A stretch of 61,238 nucleotides of DNA, taken from assembly GCA_017471765.1 (NCBI GenBank), contig JAFURT010000002.1, forward strand, positions 1 through 61,238, given 5' to 3'. The stretch is from Clostridia bacterium (lineage in GTDB: Bacteria; Bacillota; Clostridia; Oscillospirales; Acutalibacteraceae). Each line of letters starts with the position of its first letter. Positions within the stretch are counted from its first letter, which is position 1. Shown in pieces: positions 8,598 through 16,816 of the stretch. The notes beneath the pieces are model-generated. The model was not told where the DNA came from. It made no database searches and saw only the letters and a list, made by a program, of their open reading frames with translations. Both the position numbers and the translations under genes were made by a program.

Positions 8598-10547
8598 TTG
8601 CTGTCCGTTTTGATCATAGACACCAAAGTGTTCGATCATTACAGTAAGTACGATTACTTTTTCGGACACTTTGAAACCAACGACGACGTGGCCGTCTGTG
8701 TGTGGAACAAGCAGAGCATCGAGGACGATGTTTCCTCCATGCTCCCCCAGCTGATGGACACCGTCAGAAACGTTCCTGAGTGGAACGCCTATATCATCTG
8801 TGAACCGCATGACCCCATGGCCTACCTGGAGGGCGACTTTGCGAACAAGACCCAGTATTCCGTCAACCCGTATGAGCGTGCCAACCGGCCGGATTACGAT
8901 CCGCAGGCTGACCGGCTGTTGAAGCTGGTGTACTATCTGGGTGGCCGTGGCGATGACCGGGTGGATTATATCCAGCAGTATCAGTTCCGTGCCGCCCGCC
9001 CCAGCAACATCTATCTCATCACCCCCCGCTTGATGAAGAACATTGAACAGCAGAAGCTGTTTCTGCTCAGTGCCTTGCAGCAGGGACACCAGGATGTGAT
9101 GGATGACCCGGCCAGAATTCTGGCCGGGGAGACGGATATCACCCGGAACTATGCGGAATTCTGGGAGCGGTATGAATATCCGGCCAGTTGCCGCTTCTTG
9201 GTGTATGACTTCCCGGAGGAGAAGCACCAGACCTATCAGGATAGCTGGTTCCCCTTCTGGACGGCGGTTATTTCCATGACCCAGAACCGGTTTACCAACG
9301 CCGTGCTGGCTCCGTATAAACTGCACCTGCTGGATGTGGCCATCAACGATGATAAGTTCGCCGAGTATATCAACCAGTTCTATACCATGCTGCTGGAAAA
9401 CAAGGACATCAACCAACGGGCCATCGAGCTGGAGGAGCACCTGGAGAAGGAAGAAGCCGCCAGCACCGATATCACCGTGGGTGATTCCATGACACCGGTG
9501 TATGTGAACTTTCCCCATTTCAGCGAGGGCGACCTGTTTGCCGACGATGAGAACATCGGCATTTTCAAGGATCGGCCGGTGCTGGACGAGGAGGACTGGA
9601 GCGAACAGATGACCCGCACCCATGAGGCCATCGGCAAGTTTTTCAAGGCCATTGGCCGGGGAAAGGGCGAGGCGGTGGATTTTGTCCACGACAGCTACGC
9701 CGAGGAGCTACCGGACCTGCAGGGAAAGCGCATCACCAAGTACGATGCCGAGGAGCTGACCGAGGCGCTCAACCAGGATGAACTGCGTATGGTGGATCTG
9801 GATCTGGGGTACACCGCCAGCCGGGCCAAGTTCGAGAAGGCCCAGCATAAGGCAGAAAAGATCGTGGAGACCTATATGCGCCGCCGTCTGCGTATGAAGA
9901 TCGCCATCGGGCTGTTAGCGGCCTGCATGGGCATCTATTTCATCGGGTTTATTCCGTATTTGATCAACTCCCTGGCCCATTCCGGCTTCAGCTTCCTTAT
10001 CGCCCTGCTTATTTCAGCCGTGGCGATGGTGGTGCCGGCGGCCTGTGGGCTGGCCATGCTGTTCGTGCTTAAGCGCAATATGAAAAAGCTCATCGGCCTG
10101 TATAATGATACGGTGGCCGCCTGTTTCGTCGAGGCGCAGAAGGGCTCCGAGCTGCAGGCCGAATACCTGACACTGCTGTTCGACTATATGAAGAAGTATC
10201 AGCTGTTGTCTACGGCCAAGGATAACAACACCCACTCTCTGCGCATCCAGCAGTTGCTCATCTCCAACGCTGTGTTTGATGACGCCATTGCGGCGTGTAC
10301 GGCGCTGGCGGCGTTGCGGAATGTGCCCCTGCGGCGCATCACCGACCGGTATGTGGAGAACACCATCGACACCACCCCGGAAGCACAGATCTATCTGTAC
10401 GAGGAGAATGTGGACGGCAAGATGGCGCTCAATTCCACCCCCGATGTGCTGGAGGCTCCGTTCCCCTTCACCGAGAGCTTTGCCCTGGTGCCTGAGGAAC
10501 TGTACGAGTGTGCCGGCTATACCCAAGGGAAGGAGGCCACAGCATGA
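8598..10547 (+). CDS. Two-TM protein of unknown family in the tubulin-like operon
   Basis: A protein of 649 residues with a TTG start preceded by AAAGGAGGT at 8-nt spacing, which decides the start. Residues 1-430 are soluble and rich in acidic and aromatic residues; I recognise no domain. Two hydrophobic helices follow (about 435-459 and 468-493), then a cytoplasmic C-terminal region of about 150 residues. A charged segment before the TM pair (KFEKAQHKAEKIVETYMRRR) could be a coiled coil. The stop overlaps the ATG of the next gene (ATGA), so the two are translationally coupled. Position and topology suggest a cytoplasmic adaptor that ties the tubulin-like protein to the membrane; this is inference. 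Confidence 0.75.
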   Translation: MLSVLIIDTKVFDHYSKYDYFFGHFETNDDVAVCVWNKQSIEDDVSSMLPQLMDTVRNVPEWNAYIICEPHDPMAYLEGDFANKTQYSVNPYERANRPDYDPQADRLLKLVYYLGGRGDDRVDYIQQYQFRAARPSNIYLITPRLMKNIEQQKLFLLSALQQGHQDVMDDPARILAGETDITRNYAEFWERYEYPASCRFLVYDFPEEKHQTYQDSWFPFWTAVISMTQNRFTNAVLAPYKLHLLDVAINDDKFAEYINQFYTMLLENKDINQRAIELEEHLEKEEAASTDITVGDSMTPVYVNFPHFSEGDLFADDENIGIFKDRPVLDEEDWSEQMTRTHEAIGKFFKAIGRGKGEAVDFVHDSYAEELPDLQGKRITKYDAEELTEALNQDELRMVDLDLGYTASRAKFEKAQHKAEKIVETYMRRRLRMKIAIGLLAACMGIYFIGFIPYLINSLAHSGFSFLIALLISAVAMVVPAACGLAMLFVLKRNMKKLIGLYNDTVAACFVEAQKGSELQAEYLTLLFDYMKKYQLLSTAKDNNTHSLRIQQLLISNAVFDDAIAACTALAALRNVPLRRITDRYVENTIDTTPEAQIYLYEENVDGKMALNSTPDVLEAPFPFTESFALVPEELYECAGYTQGKEATA

Positions 10548-13500
10548 AGGCAATATGGGCTTTTGTGAAATTTCTGATTCCTGTGCTGCCCATCGTGCTG
10601 GCGGCACTGCTCCCCATGGCAATCAACCTGAAGAAGCCGAAGCGGCATTTGCAACTGTTCCTTCCCGTGCTGGCCCTGGTGTACGGCATCGTATTTCTGC
10701 TGCTGGTGGACGACATCAGCCAGGTACTGCTGAACGGCATCTATTACGTGCTTGACCTGCTGGCCGACTTCATTGAGAAGTACGAGTTCCTCCACTTCAT
10801 CAACGACATTAACTGGGCTTACGGCATCCTGTATGTGGTCAACCTGGCGATGTTGCTCTTGTTTGTGGCGATAAAGTCGGTGCTGTTGCCGATTTTGTCG
10901 GCAGAGAAGCCGGAGAAAAAGCGTGTGCTGAAGTTCCTTACCGGCCTGTTCTACACCTACGATGAGGAGGACGGAAAGTGGTACATCCGCAACCGGCTGG
11001 CCCACGCCAAAAAGGTGATGCTGGCCATCCATATCGGTGTGCTGGCCTTTTCCTCCCTGTTGTTCGGCACCACCTGCTATTTCATCTCCAAAGACCTGCT
11101 GTCGGTACCCTTCTATCCGGTATTCGGCATCCTGGTGTTCGGCGAGTGCTATTTCTTCCTCTGCGGCCTGCCTAAGGGCGGCGAGGAGGTAGAGGCACCC
11201 GGCGCCGGCCCGGAGGAACAGCCGGAGGAAGTGGACTACAGCCTCTTTAAGGAGATATACGAAAAGCTGTTCGGCGACCGGCTGTCCGGCAGTGCGGAGC
11301 TGCCCCCCATCAGCGATAAGCGGTCGTCGGTGGAACAGCTTCTGCAGCGGTATTATACCGAGGCGGAGGAGACCGGCTCTCAGGAGGCCCGGCTGTTTTA
11401 CGAGTATTTCCGTAAACTGGCCGCCCGGGAGGACGCCGACCTGGATGACGGCCTGATTGCCGCCGCCCGGAATATCCTGGATGGGAAGAATGTGCTGTTC
11501 AACACCCCCTTCTACGGCGATACCACGGAATACATCTTCCTGCCGGTGACCCGCCATCTGATGCGTGGTAATAAACTGCTGGTCATCGTTGGCCGCACCG
11601 GGGCAGACGACTCTGTCATCCGCTGGTTGCGGGAGGGTCTGTTGGGTGTCAACAATTTTGAAAACCTATGGAAGATCGATTATCTGCAGGAGGCAGACGA
11701 AAAGACCAAGATTGCCATCCTGCCCATGAAGGACCTGTACAACCAGAAGCTGCTGACGACCCACGCCAATTTCCTGGAGGAGACCAGCCTGGTGATGGTG
11801 ATGGATCCCACCCGTCTGCTGGGCACCATGCAGGTGGGCCTGAGCAATGTGGTGGGCTACCTGCGCCGTGGCACAGCGCCGCAGTATATCGCCTACGACC
11901 GCAACTGCGACGGTCTGGTGGATAGCTTATCCCACGTGCTGGGCAGCAGTATCGAGGAAGTGGCGGCCACCGTGGTGGGTAGTGCCAAGACCACGGCGAT
12001 GATCTGGGAGGCGGATGGGCAGAATCTGCACAACCGTCTCGGTTTGGATACCGCCCGGTATCTGGGTATGGGCACCGAGCTTGGCGCCGTGGCGGTGGCC
12101 GGCAAGGTATCCACGGTCAACTGGTTTGCCTACGATAAGTTCCCGGCTACAGATATCCGCTGGGTGGTGTCCCAGTATTACGGCCCGCTGTGCAAGGTGA
12201 TGGATATTCCCACCTCTCAGGCGGAGCTGGAAAAGCGGCTGGCCATCAGCGCCGATATCTGGTCGTTGCCCAAGGCAAAGGACCGCTTTATCATCGCCGA
12301 GGACGAGTATAATAACCCCTACGAAATCATCCGGCAGTTCTCCTCCCGGGCGTCGGCCCAGGCGTTTGTGCATGTGCTCAGCCAGAACTACCTGTTGCGG
12401 GATTACATGTGCGAGAATGCGGAGATTTTCACCTACGACCCCAAGGCCATCCCCAGCTTTGTGCCGGATTACCAGCGGGTACGGAATAACACCGTCTACC
12501 GCATCACCATGCGGCTGATCAACGGTGAAATTTACGAGGAAGAGATCCGGGCCGCCCTGGAGCTGGTGGGCATTGAGAGCACCGATGTGTACGCCGATAT
12601 GGTGGCGCTCATCACCCAGTGCTTCATCCCCACCGACAGCGAGGGGGATAATGCCGACGGCATTATCCATGTGCGGCATGAGCTGGTGGTGGATCCCAAG
12701 ACCCATCGCCCCGAGCGTAAACGGGTGTATTCCATCATCAACAACGCCTTTATCGACAAGTTCCTGTCCCAGCTGCAGGTGGTGCACTATGTGGCGGAGG
12801 ATGAGCAGGATAAGAACCTGTACATGAACTCCATCCTCTACGGCCATATCTATCAGAAATACCTGCCCGGCACCTTTGCGGTGTTTGACGGCAAGTACTA
12901 TGAGGTGGTGTCCATCACCCGCCATTCCGGCATGGTGGTGCGCCGTGCGGCGGACCATGTGACCCGTCGCCGCTATCACCGCCAGTTGCGCACCTATCAG
13001 GTGTCCGGCTTCCGGTATGTGGATGAGGTGGCCTCCTCGGTCACCTTCGGCAACGTGTGTCTGGAGCACGGCGAGGCCGCTGTGACGGTGTCCACCGCCG
13101 GCTATCTGGAGCAGGCCGACTTCGGGGATATGAAGCACGCCACCCGGGTCACCCTCAACGGCGTACCCGACAGACGGTATCCCCACAAGAACATCCTTCG
13201 CTTTAAGCTGGAGGGGGCAGACGCTAAGGTGCGCTTCACCGTGGCCACCATGATGAATGAGCTGTTTGTCACCCTGTTCCCGGAGATGCACGAATACATC
13301 GTGGCTACCACCGCCGCTGACCTGACTCCCGAGACCGAGGGCTATATCCCCGGCCTGGTGGTGGATGAGGCGGACGAGTACATCTATGTCATCGAGGATA
13401 GCCTTATCGACATGGGTCTGCTCATCAATGTGGAGCGTTATTTCAAGCGCATCCTGGAGATTGTCACCGACCAGCTCAGCTGGCATGCCGAGCAGTTGCT

Positions 13501-14992
13501 GGCGGCAGAAGAGGGCGGCCTGGTGGACGAAGGCGATGGCCCGGATACCGGTGAAGAAGGCGCCGGCGACGGCGAGGACGAAGCCGGCGGCAAGAAGAAA
13601 GGCTCCTGGTGGCAACGCTTCAAGGCGTGGCTGCGGCGCCTGTTTGGCCGCAAGAAGAAAAAGGGCGAAGCTCCCGGTGACGAGGGCGGCGACATTGAAA
13701 CCCCCGGTGAAGATGGCGGCGGTATTGTCGAGGAGCCGGAAGGCCCCGGCGGCATCGCTGAGGAACCGGGAACAGAGGGAGGAGCCGATGCGCCCTCTGA
13801 CGAGCCTGCGGAAGAGCCCGAAAAGCCGAAGAAACCCGGCTTCTGGGGTCGCATCCGGGAACGCTTCGGCCGTAAGAAGAAAAAGGCTGATGAGTCGGCG
13901 GAGTCCCCGGCCGAGGAGCCTGGCGAGGAGCCGATTCCCGGTGCCGACGAGGGTGAACCGGTACCTGCCGGCGGCATCGCCGATGAAAGCGGTGCCGATA
14001 CCGTAGGGGCAACCAACGCCAACTACACCTCCTTCACCTTCACCAACAAGCAGTTCAGCGTGATCGACGATAACGGTGAGGGCATTACCGGTGAGGACGA
14101 GGAATCGGTGGACGTAAACACCGACGACCCGGGCCTTGGCACAGGTGCCAAGCCGGGCGAGCGACTGCCGTATCCCCAGCGTTTCTATATGCTGTACGGC
14201 TATGACGCTGTGCCGGCGGCGTTTGACCTGGAGGGCACGCTGGCTTATCTGCGTGAGTGCGGCTTTGCCGACAACTATCTGTGGCAGGCCCGTGACAATG
14301 CCAAGAACAGCAAGCTACGCTGGTACAACCACCGGTTTGAGCCGGGCGAGCATTACTGCGATTTCTGCGGCACCAAGCTGGAGGGCACCATTTCGGTGCT
14401 GAAGGATGGCCGTGAGCGCTGTGCCGAGTGCAAGCGTACCGCCATCACCAAGGTGCGGGATTTCCGCAAGCTGTATAAGCACGCCCACACCCGGATGGAG
14501 GATATCTTTGGCATTAAGATTCACTCCAAGATCAGCATCCGCATCACCAACGCCAAGGAGATCGCCGAGCAGGGTGGCTATGAGTTTACCCCCACGCCCC
14601 GGTTTGACGGGCGTGCTCTGGGCTTCGCCCAACGGTTGGGCAACGGCCATACCCGCATCGTGCTGGAGAATGGCGCCCCCCGCCTGGAGACGGAAAAGAC
14701 ACTGGTGCACGAGCTGACCCACGTCTGGCAGTACGAGAATATGGGCTGCCTGTGGGAGCCCAGCCGTGACCTGGTAGCCATCGAGGGCATGGCGGTGTGG
14801 ACGGAGGCGCAGTACTTGGTGTGCAACGGCGAAGAGGAACGTGCCATGGCGTATGTGACCGGCCGGACGATGGAGGATTCCGAGTATGGCCAGGGTATGC
14901 GGGAATATATCCGCAAATACCCGTTACATAAGGGCAAGACCGCCCGCCGGGGCACCCCCTTCAACCGTCCCGGACAGAATCCCCTTAACTAA
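10544..14992 (+). CDS. Multi-TM protein with helicase-like middle and C-terminal DA1-like zinc peptidase domain
   Basis: A protein of 1482 residues starting at an ATG that overlaps the previous stop. About five TM helices lie in residues 1-220. The middle (about 230-980) has blocks such as LLVIVGR, MVMDPTRLL and NYLLRDYM, faintly like a degenerate SF2 helicase/ATPase without a clear Walker A; this is a weak call. Residues about 985-1200 are a Gly/Pro/Glu linker with two cationic Trp-containing helices. The last 260 residues hold CDFCG (Cys1272/1275) and CAEC (Cys1293/1296), then VHELTHVWQ (HExxH at 1389-1393) and IEGMAVW (Glu1414). That order, zinc ribbon or half-LIM, 'DGRxxC', HExxHxW, then EG, matches the DA1 peptidase domain known from plants. 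It is likely the effector of the operon, with the catalytic domain predicted to be cytoplasmic. Confidence 0.8.
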   Translation: MKAIWAFVKFLIPVLPIVLAALLPMAINLKKPKRHLQLFLPVLALVYGIVFLLLVDDISQVLLNGIYYVLDLLADFIEKYEFLHFINDINWAYGILYVVNLAMLLLFVAIKSVLLPILSAEKPEKKRVLKFLTGLFYTYDEEDGKWYIRNRLAHAKKVMLAIHIGVLAFSSLLFGTTCYFISKDLLSVPFYPVFGILVFGECYFFLCGLPKGGEEVEAPGAGPEEQPEEVDYSLFKEIYEKLFGDRLSGSAELPPISDKRSSVEQLLQRYYTEAEETGSQEARLFYEYFRKLAAREDADLDDGLIAAARNILDGKNVLFNTPFYGDTTEYIFLPVTRHLMRGNKLLVIVGRTGADDSVIRWLREGLLGVNNFENLWKIDYLQEADEKTKIAILPMKDLYNQKLLTTHANFLEETSLVMVMDPTRLLGTMQVGLSNVVGYLRRGTAPQYIAYDRNCDGLVDSLSHVLGSSIEEVAATVVGSAKTTAMIWEADGQNLHNRLGLDTARYLGMGTELGAVAVAGKVSTVNWFAYDKFPATDIRWVVSQYYGPLCKVMDIPTSQAELEKRLAISADIWSLPKAKDRFIIAEDEYNNPYEIIRQFSSRASAQAFVHVLSQNYLLRDYMCENAEIFTYDPKAIPSFVPDYQRVRNNTVYRITMRLINGEIYEEEIRAALELVGIESTDVYADMVALITQCFIPTDSEGDNADGIIHVRHELVVDPKTHRPERKRVYSIINNAFIDKFLSQLQVVHYVAEDEQDKNLYMNSILYGHIYQKYLPGTFAVFDGKYYEVVSITRHSGMVVRRAADHVTRRRYHRQLRTYQVSGFRYVDEVASSVTFGNVCLEHGEAAVTVSTAGYLEQADFGDMKHATRVTLNGVPDRRYPHKNILRFKLEGADAKVRFTVATMMNELFVTLFPEMHEYIVATTAADLTPETEGYIPGLVVDEADEYIYVIEDSLIDMGLLINVERYFKRILEIVTDQLSWHAEQLLAAEEGGLVDEGDGPDTGEEGAGDGEDEAGGKKKGSWWQRFKAWLRRLFGRKKKKGEAPGDEGGDIETPGEDGGGIVEEPEGPGGIAEEPGTEGGADAPSDEPAEEPEKPKKPGFWGRIRERFGRKKKKADESAESPAEEPGEEPIPGADEGEPVPAGGIADESGADTVGATNANYTSFTFTNKQFSVIDDNGEGITGEDEESVDVNTDDPGLGTGAKPGERLPYPQRFYMLYGYDAVPAAFDLEGTLAYLRECGFADNYLWQARDNAKNSKLRWYNHRFEPGEHYCDFCGTKLEGTISVLKDGRERCAECKRTAITKVRDFRKLYKHAHTRMEDIFGIKIHSKISIRITNAKEIAEQGGYEFTPTPRFDGRALGFAQRLGNGHTRIVLENGAPRLETEKTLVHELTHVWQYENMGCLWEPSRDLVAIEGMAVWTEAQYLVCNGEEERAMAYVTGRTMEDSEYGQGMREYIRKYPLHKGKTARRGTPFNRPGQNPLN

Positions 14993-15004
14993 TCCAATAA
15001 GCAA

Positions 15005-15041
15005 AAAACGCCTCATGGAGTCACACTCCATGAGGCGTTTT
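15005..15041. terminator. Bidirectional terminator
   Basis: A 17-bp perfect stem (AAAACGCCTCATGGAGT, loop CAC, then its complement), A-rich on one side and T-rich on the other. It lies between the convergent operon end (14992) and the glycosyltransferase gene (15053) and can serve both. Confidence 0.85.
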
Positions 15042-15052
15042 GCTATGACAGA

Positions 15053-16660
15053 TTACCGCTGTTTTCGCCACTTCTTCGGCAGTTGTATCGGCAGGCGGAT
15101 AGCCTGGCCAAGGCAACCCAGACCATAGGCGGCGAAGAACACCAGCAGAATGAAATAGGTGAGGATGTACTGGCTTTTGCCTTCAAACAGCAGGTGATAC
15201 AGCCCACCCCCCAGCAGGACGGTCAGCAGGGTGGCGGTGGCCGGGTCGATGCGGCGGCGCAGGAGCCCCACCACACCGGCGCAGAACAGCACCAGCACCG
15301 CCCCTTGGTAGAGGTTAAACCAGTCGTGAAGCCCCCGGTTTAGGGCGCCGTTGTAGATGTTGTCCACCAGCGAGCCCTCCGGGATTTCCACATAATGCCC
15401 CTTTACCTGGCTGACCCACAGGCACTCGTAGGAGGGCTCGTTCCACTGGGACAGCAGTTTTTTGCGGAAGAAATCCACCGTGTACTCCGGGTCATCGGCC
15501 AGTTCCTCCAGCCGGAGAAGCAGGTCTTCCTTTGCCAGGGTGTTGGCGGCATCCGCATCCCCCTCGCAGTCCACGAACAGGGATTTGCCCAGGTCGTTGT
15601 ACCAGCCGGGGGCCATGTTGGATTCCGACAGGCCGTCACGGAGATAAATAAGCTGGCTGACACCGTCCCCCAGGTCGACGCCGCTGCGTTGCTCGTAGCT
15701 GAAGATGATGGCCTGCTGGGTCAGCAGGGGGAGGAGCAGTAACACCGGCAATAGCGGCAAGGCGTGCCAGCATCGGCGGCGCAGGGCATCCAGTAGCAGA
15801 CACAGCACAAGGGCCAGCGCCCAGATCATGTTGTTGTATTTGGCCACCACCGCCAGCACCAGTAGCCCGGCGGCGGGGAGTAGCCATAGCAGACGGCGGC
15901 GGTGCTCGCTTTGCATATACCGTACCACCATATACCCGGCCCATAGACCGGCGGCAAAGCCGGGCAGGTTGCCATAGGTGAAGGCGCAGAAGAATATCGG
16001 CTGAAAGCATCCCACCAGCAGGACAGCCAGCAGAGTGGTGCCCCAGCGTGCGTCAAATAGCCGCCGGGCCAGTTGCATCAGCCCGGCATAGAGGGCGGCC
16101 AGTGCCAGCACGTTGACCACCTGCATGGGGAGGGCGGTCTCCGTGCCGCATAACCGGTAGACCAGCTCGGACAGGAAGACATACCCTAACTGGAAGGGAT
16201 AAAACCGGTAATAGCTGATATTGCCGTAGAAATCGTTGTTGCTGGTGTGAAAGTCGGTAAAATCTCCGGCGATAACCCGACAGGCGGTGTCAAACACCGT
16301 GCCGGAGTCTGCTCCCGGTGCGCTCTGGGTGAGGAATATCCAGCTAAACCCACAGCCAAGCGCAAAGGCCACCACCACCCCGGTGAGAATGTGGTCATAC
16401 AGCGCCCGGCGAGGGGGTGTGAACCGGTACAGCACGACCGCCAGCAGAATATAGGCGGTGACCAGCAACAGGGTGGGTAGCGGGCCGTCCGTCAGGTACA
16501 GGATGACCTCACCGCCGAAGTTCTCCGGGTCGATGACGCTGGTCTGGGTAAGGGCGTACAGGGCCACATAGCCGAACAACAGCAGGCAGAGTAGCCCTAC
16601 GGCGGCTCCGCCGAAGCCGGCCAGCCGTTCCGGCAGTCGGCTGTTCCTCTTTTCTATCAT
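15053..16660 (-). CDS. GT-C-like polytopic membrane glycosyltransferase
   Basis: A protein of 535 residues with 10-12 hydrophobic helices. The start is the ATG at 16660 (MIEKRN), with AAGGGGG about 9 nt upstream. A large extracytoplasmic loop after the first helices carries FHTSNNDFYGNISYYRFYPFQLGY, and a loop of about 130 residues precedes the last helices. The layout, with an acidic residue early in the first loop and many TM helices, fits dolichyl/undecaprenyl-phosphate-sugar dependent GT-C enzymes such as the PMT/ArnT group. I see no decisive catalytic signature, so substrate and acceptor are unknown. It has its own promoter and shares a terminator with the convergent operon. It probably modifies cell-wall glycans or a surface protein. 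Confidence 0.65.
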   Translation of the reverse strand: MIEKRNSRLPERLAGFGGAAVGLLCLLLFGYVALYALTQTSVIDPENFGGEVILYLTDGPLPTLLLVTAYILLAVVLYRFTPPRRALYDHILTGVVVAFALGCGFSWIFLTQSAPGADSGTVFDTACRVIAGDFTDFHTSNNDFYGNISYYRFYPFQLGYVFLSELVYRLCGTETALPMQVVNVLALAALYAGLMQLARRLFDARWGTTLLAVLLVGCFQPIFFCAFTYGNLPGFAAGLWAGYMVVRYMQSEHRRRLLWLLPAAGLLVLAVVAKYNNMIWALALVLCLLLDALRRRCWHALPLLPVLLLLPLLTQQAIIFSYEQRSGVDLGDGVSQLIYLRDGLSESNMAPGWYNDLGKSLFVDCEGDADAANTLAKEDLLLRLEELADDPEYTVDFFRKKLLSQWNEPSYECLWVSQVKGHYVEIPEGSLVDNIYNGALNRGLHDWFNLYQGAVLVLFCAGVVGLLRRRIDPATATLLTVLLGGGLYHLLFEGKSQYILTYFILLVFFAAYGLGCLGQAIRLPIQLPKKWRKQR

Positions 16661-16696
16661 CCTGCTACGCCCCCTTATCTGTGTTCGTACCAAAAA

Positions 16697-16725
16697 ATTA
16701 TACCATACCCTATCCCCGTCGTCAA
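16697..16725 (-). promoter_or_regulatory. Promoter of the GT-C gene
   Basis: On the minus strand: TTGACG, a 17-bp spacer and TATAAT, 5/6 plus 6/6 matches to consensus. The -10 box lies about 37 bp from the ATG. Confidence 0.8.
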
Positions 16726-16743
16726 CCTTGCCTTTTTCGGGGA

Positions 16744-16772
16744 TTGCAAAACGGAGGGGGTTGTGTTACAAT
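16744..16772 (+). promoter_or_regulatory. Promoter of trkA-trkH
   Basis: TTGCAA (16744-16749), a 17-bp spacer and TACAAT (16767-16772), about 45 bp before the trkA ATG. It is back-to-back with the GT-C promoter. Confidence 0.75.
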
Positions 16773-16816
16773 ACAAAGATAGAAGAGTCCCGTAGAGCAT
16801 GTTGGGAGGAAAAGCT

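Noticed and set aside
4887-9689. 1600-codon open frame on the minus strand
   Set aside because: It is antisense to the tubulin-like gene and the next gene, whose GGTGSG motif and ribosome binding sites are clear. Composition (His/Val/Leu/Gln-rich) is typical of frames opposite G+C-rich genes.
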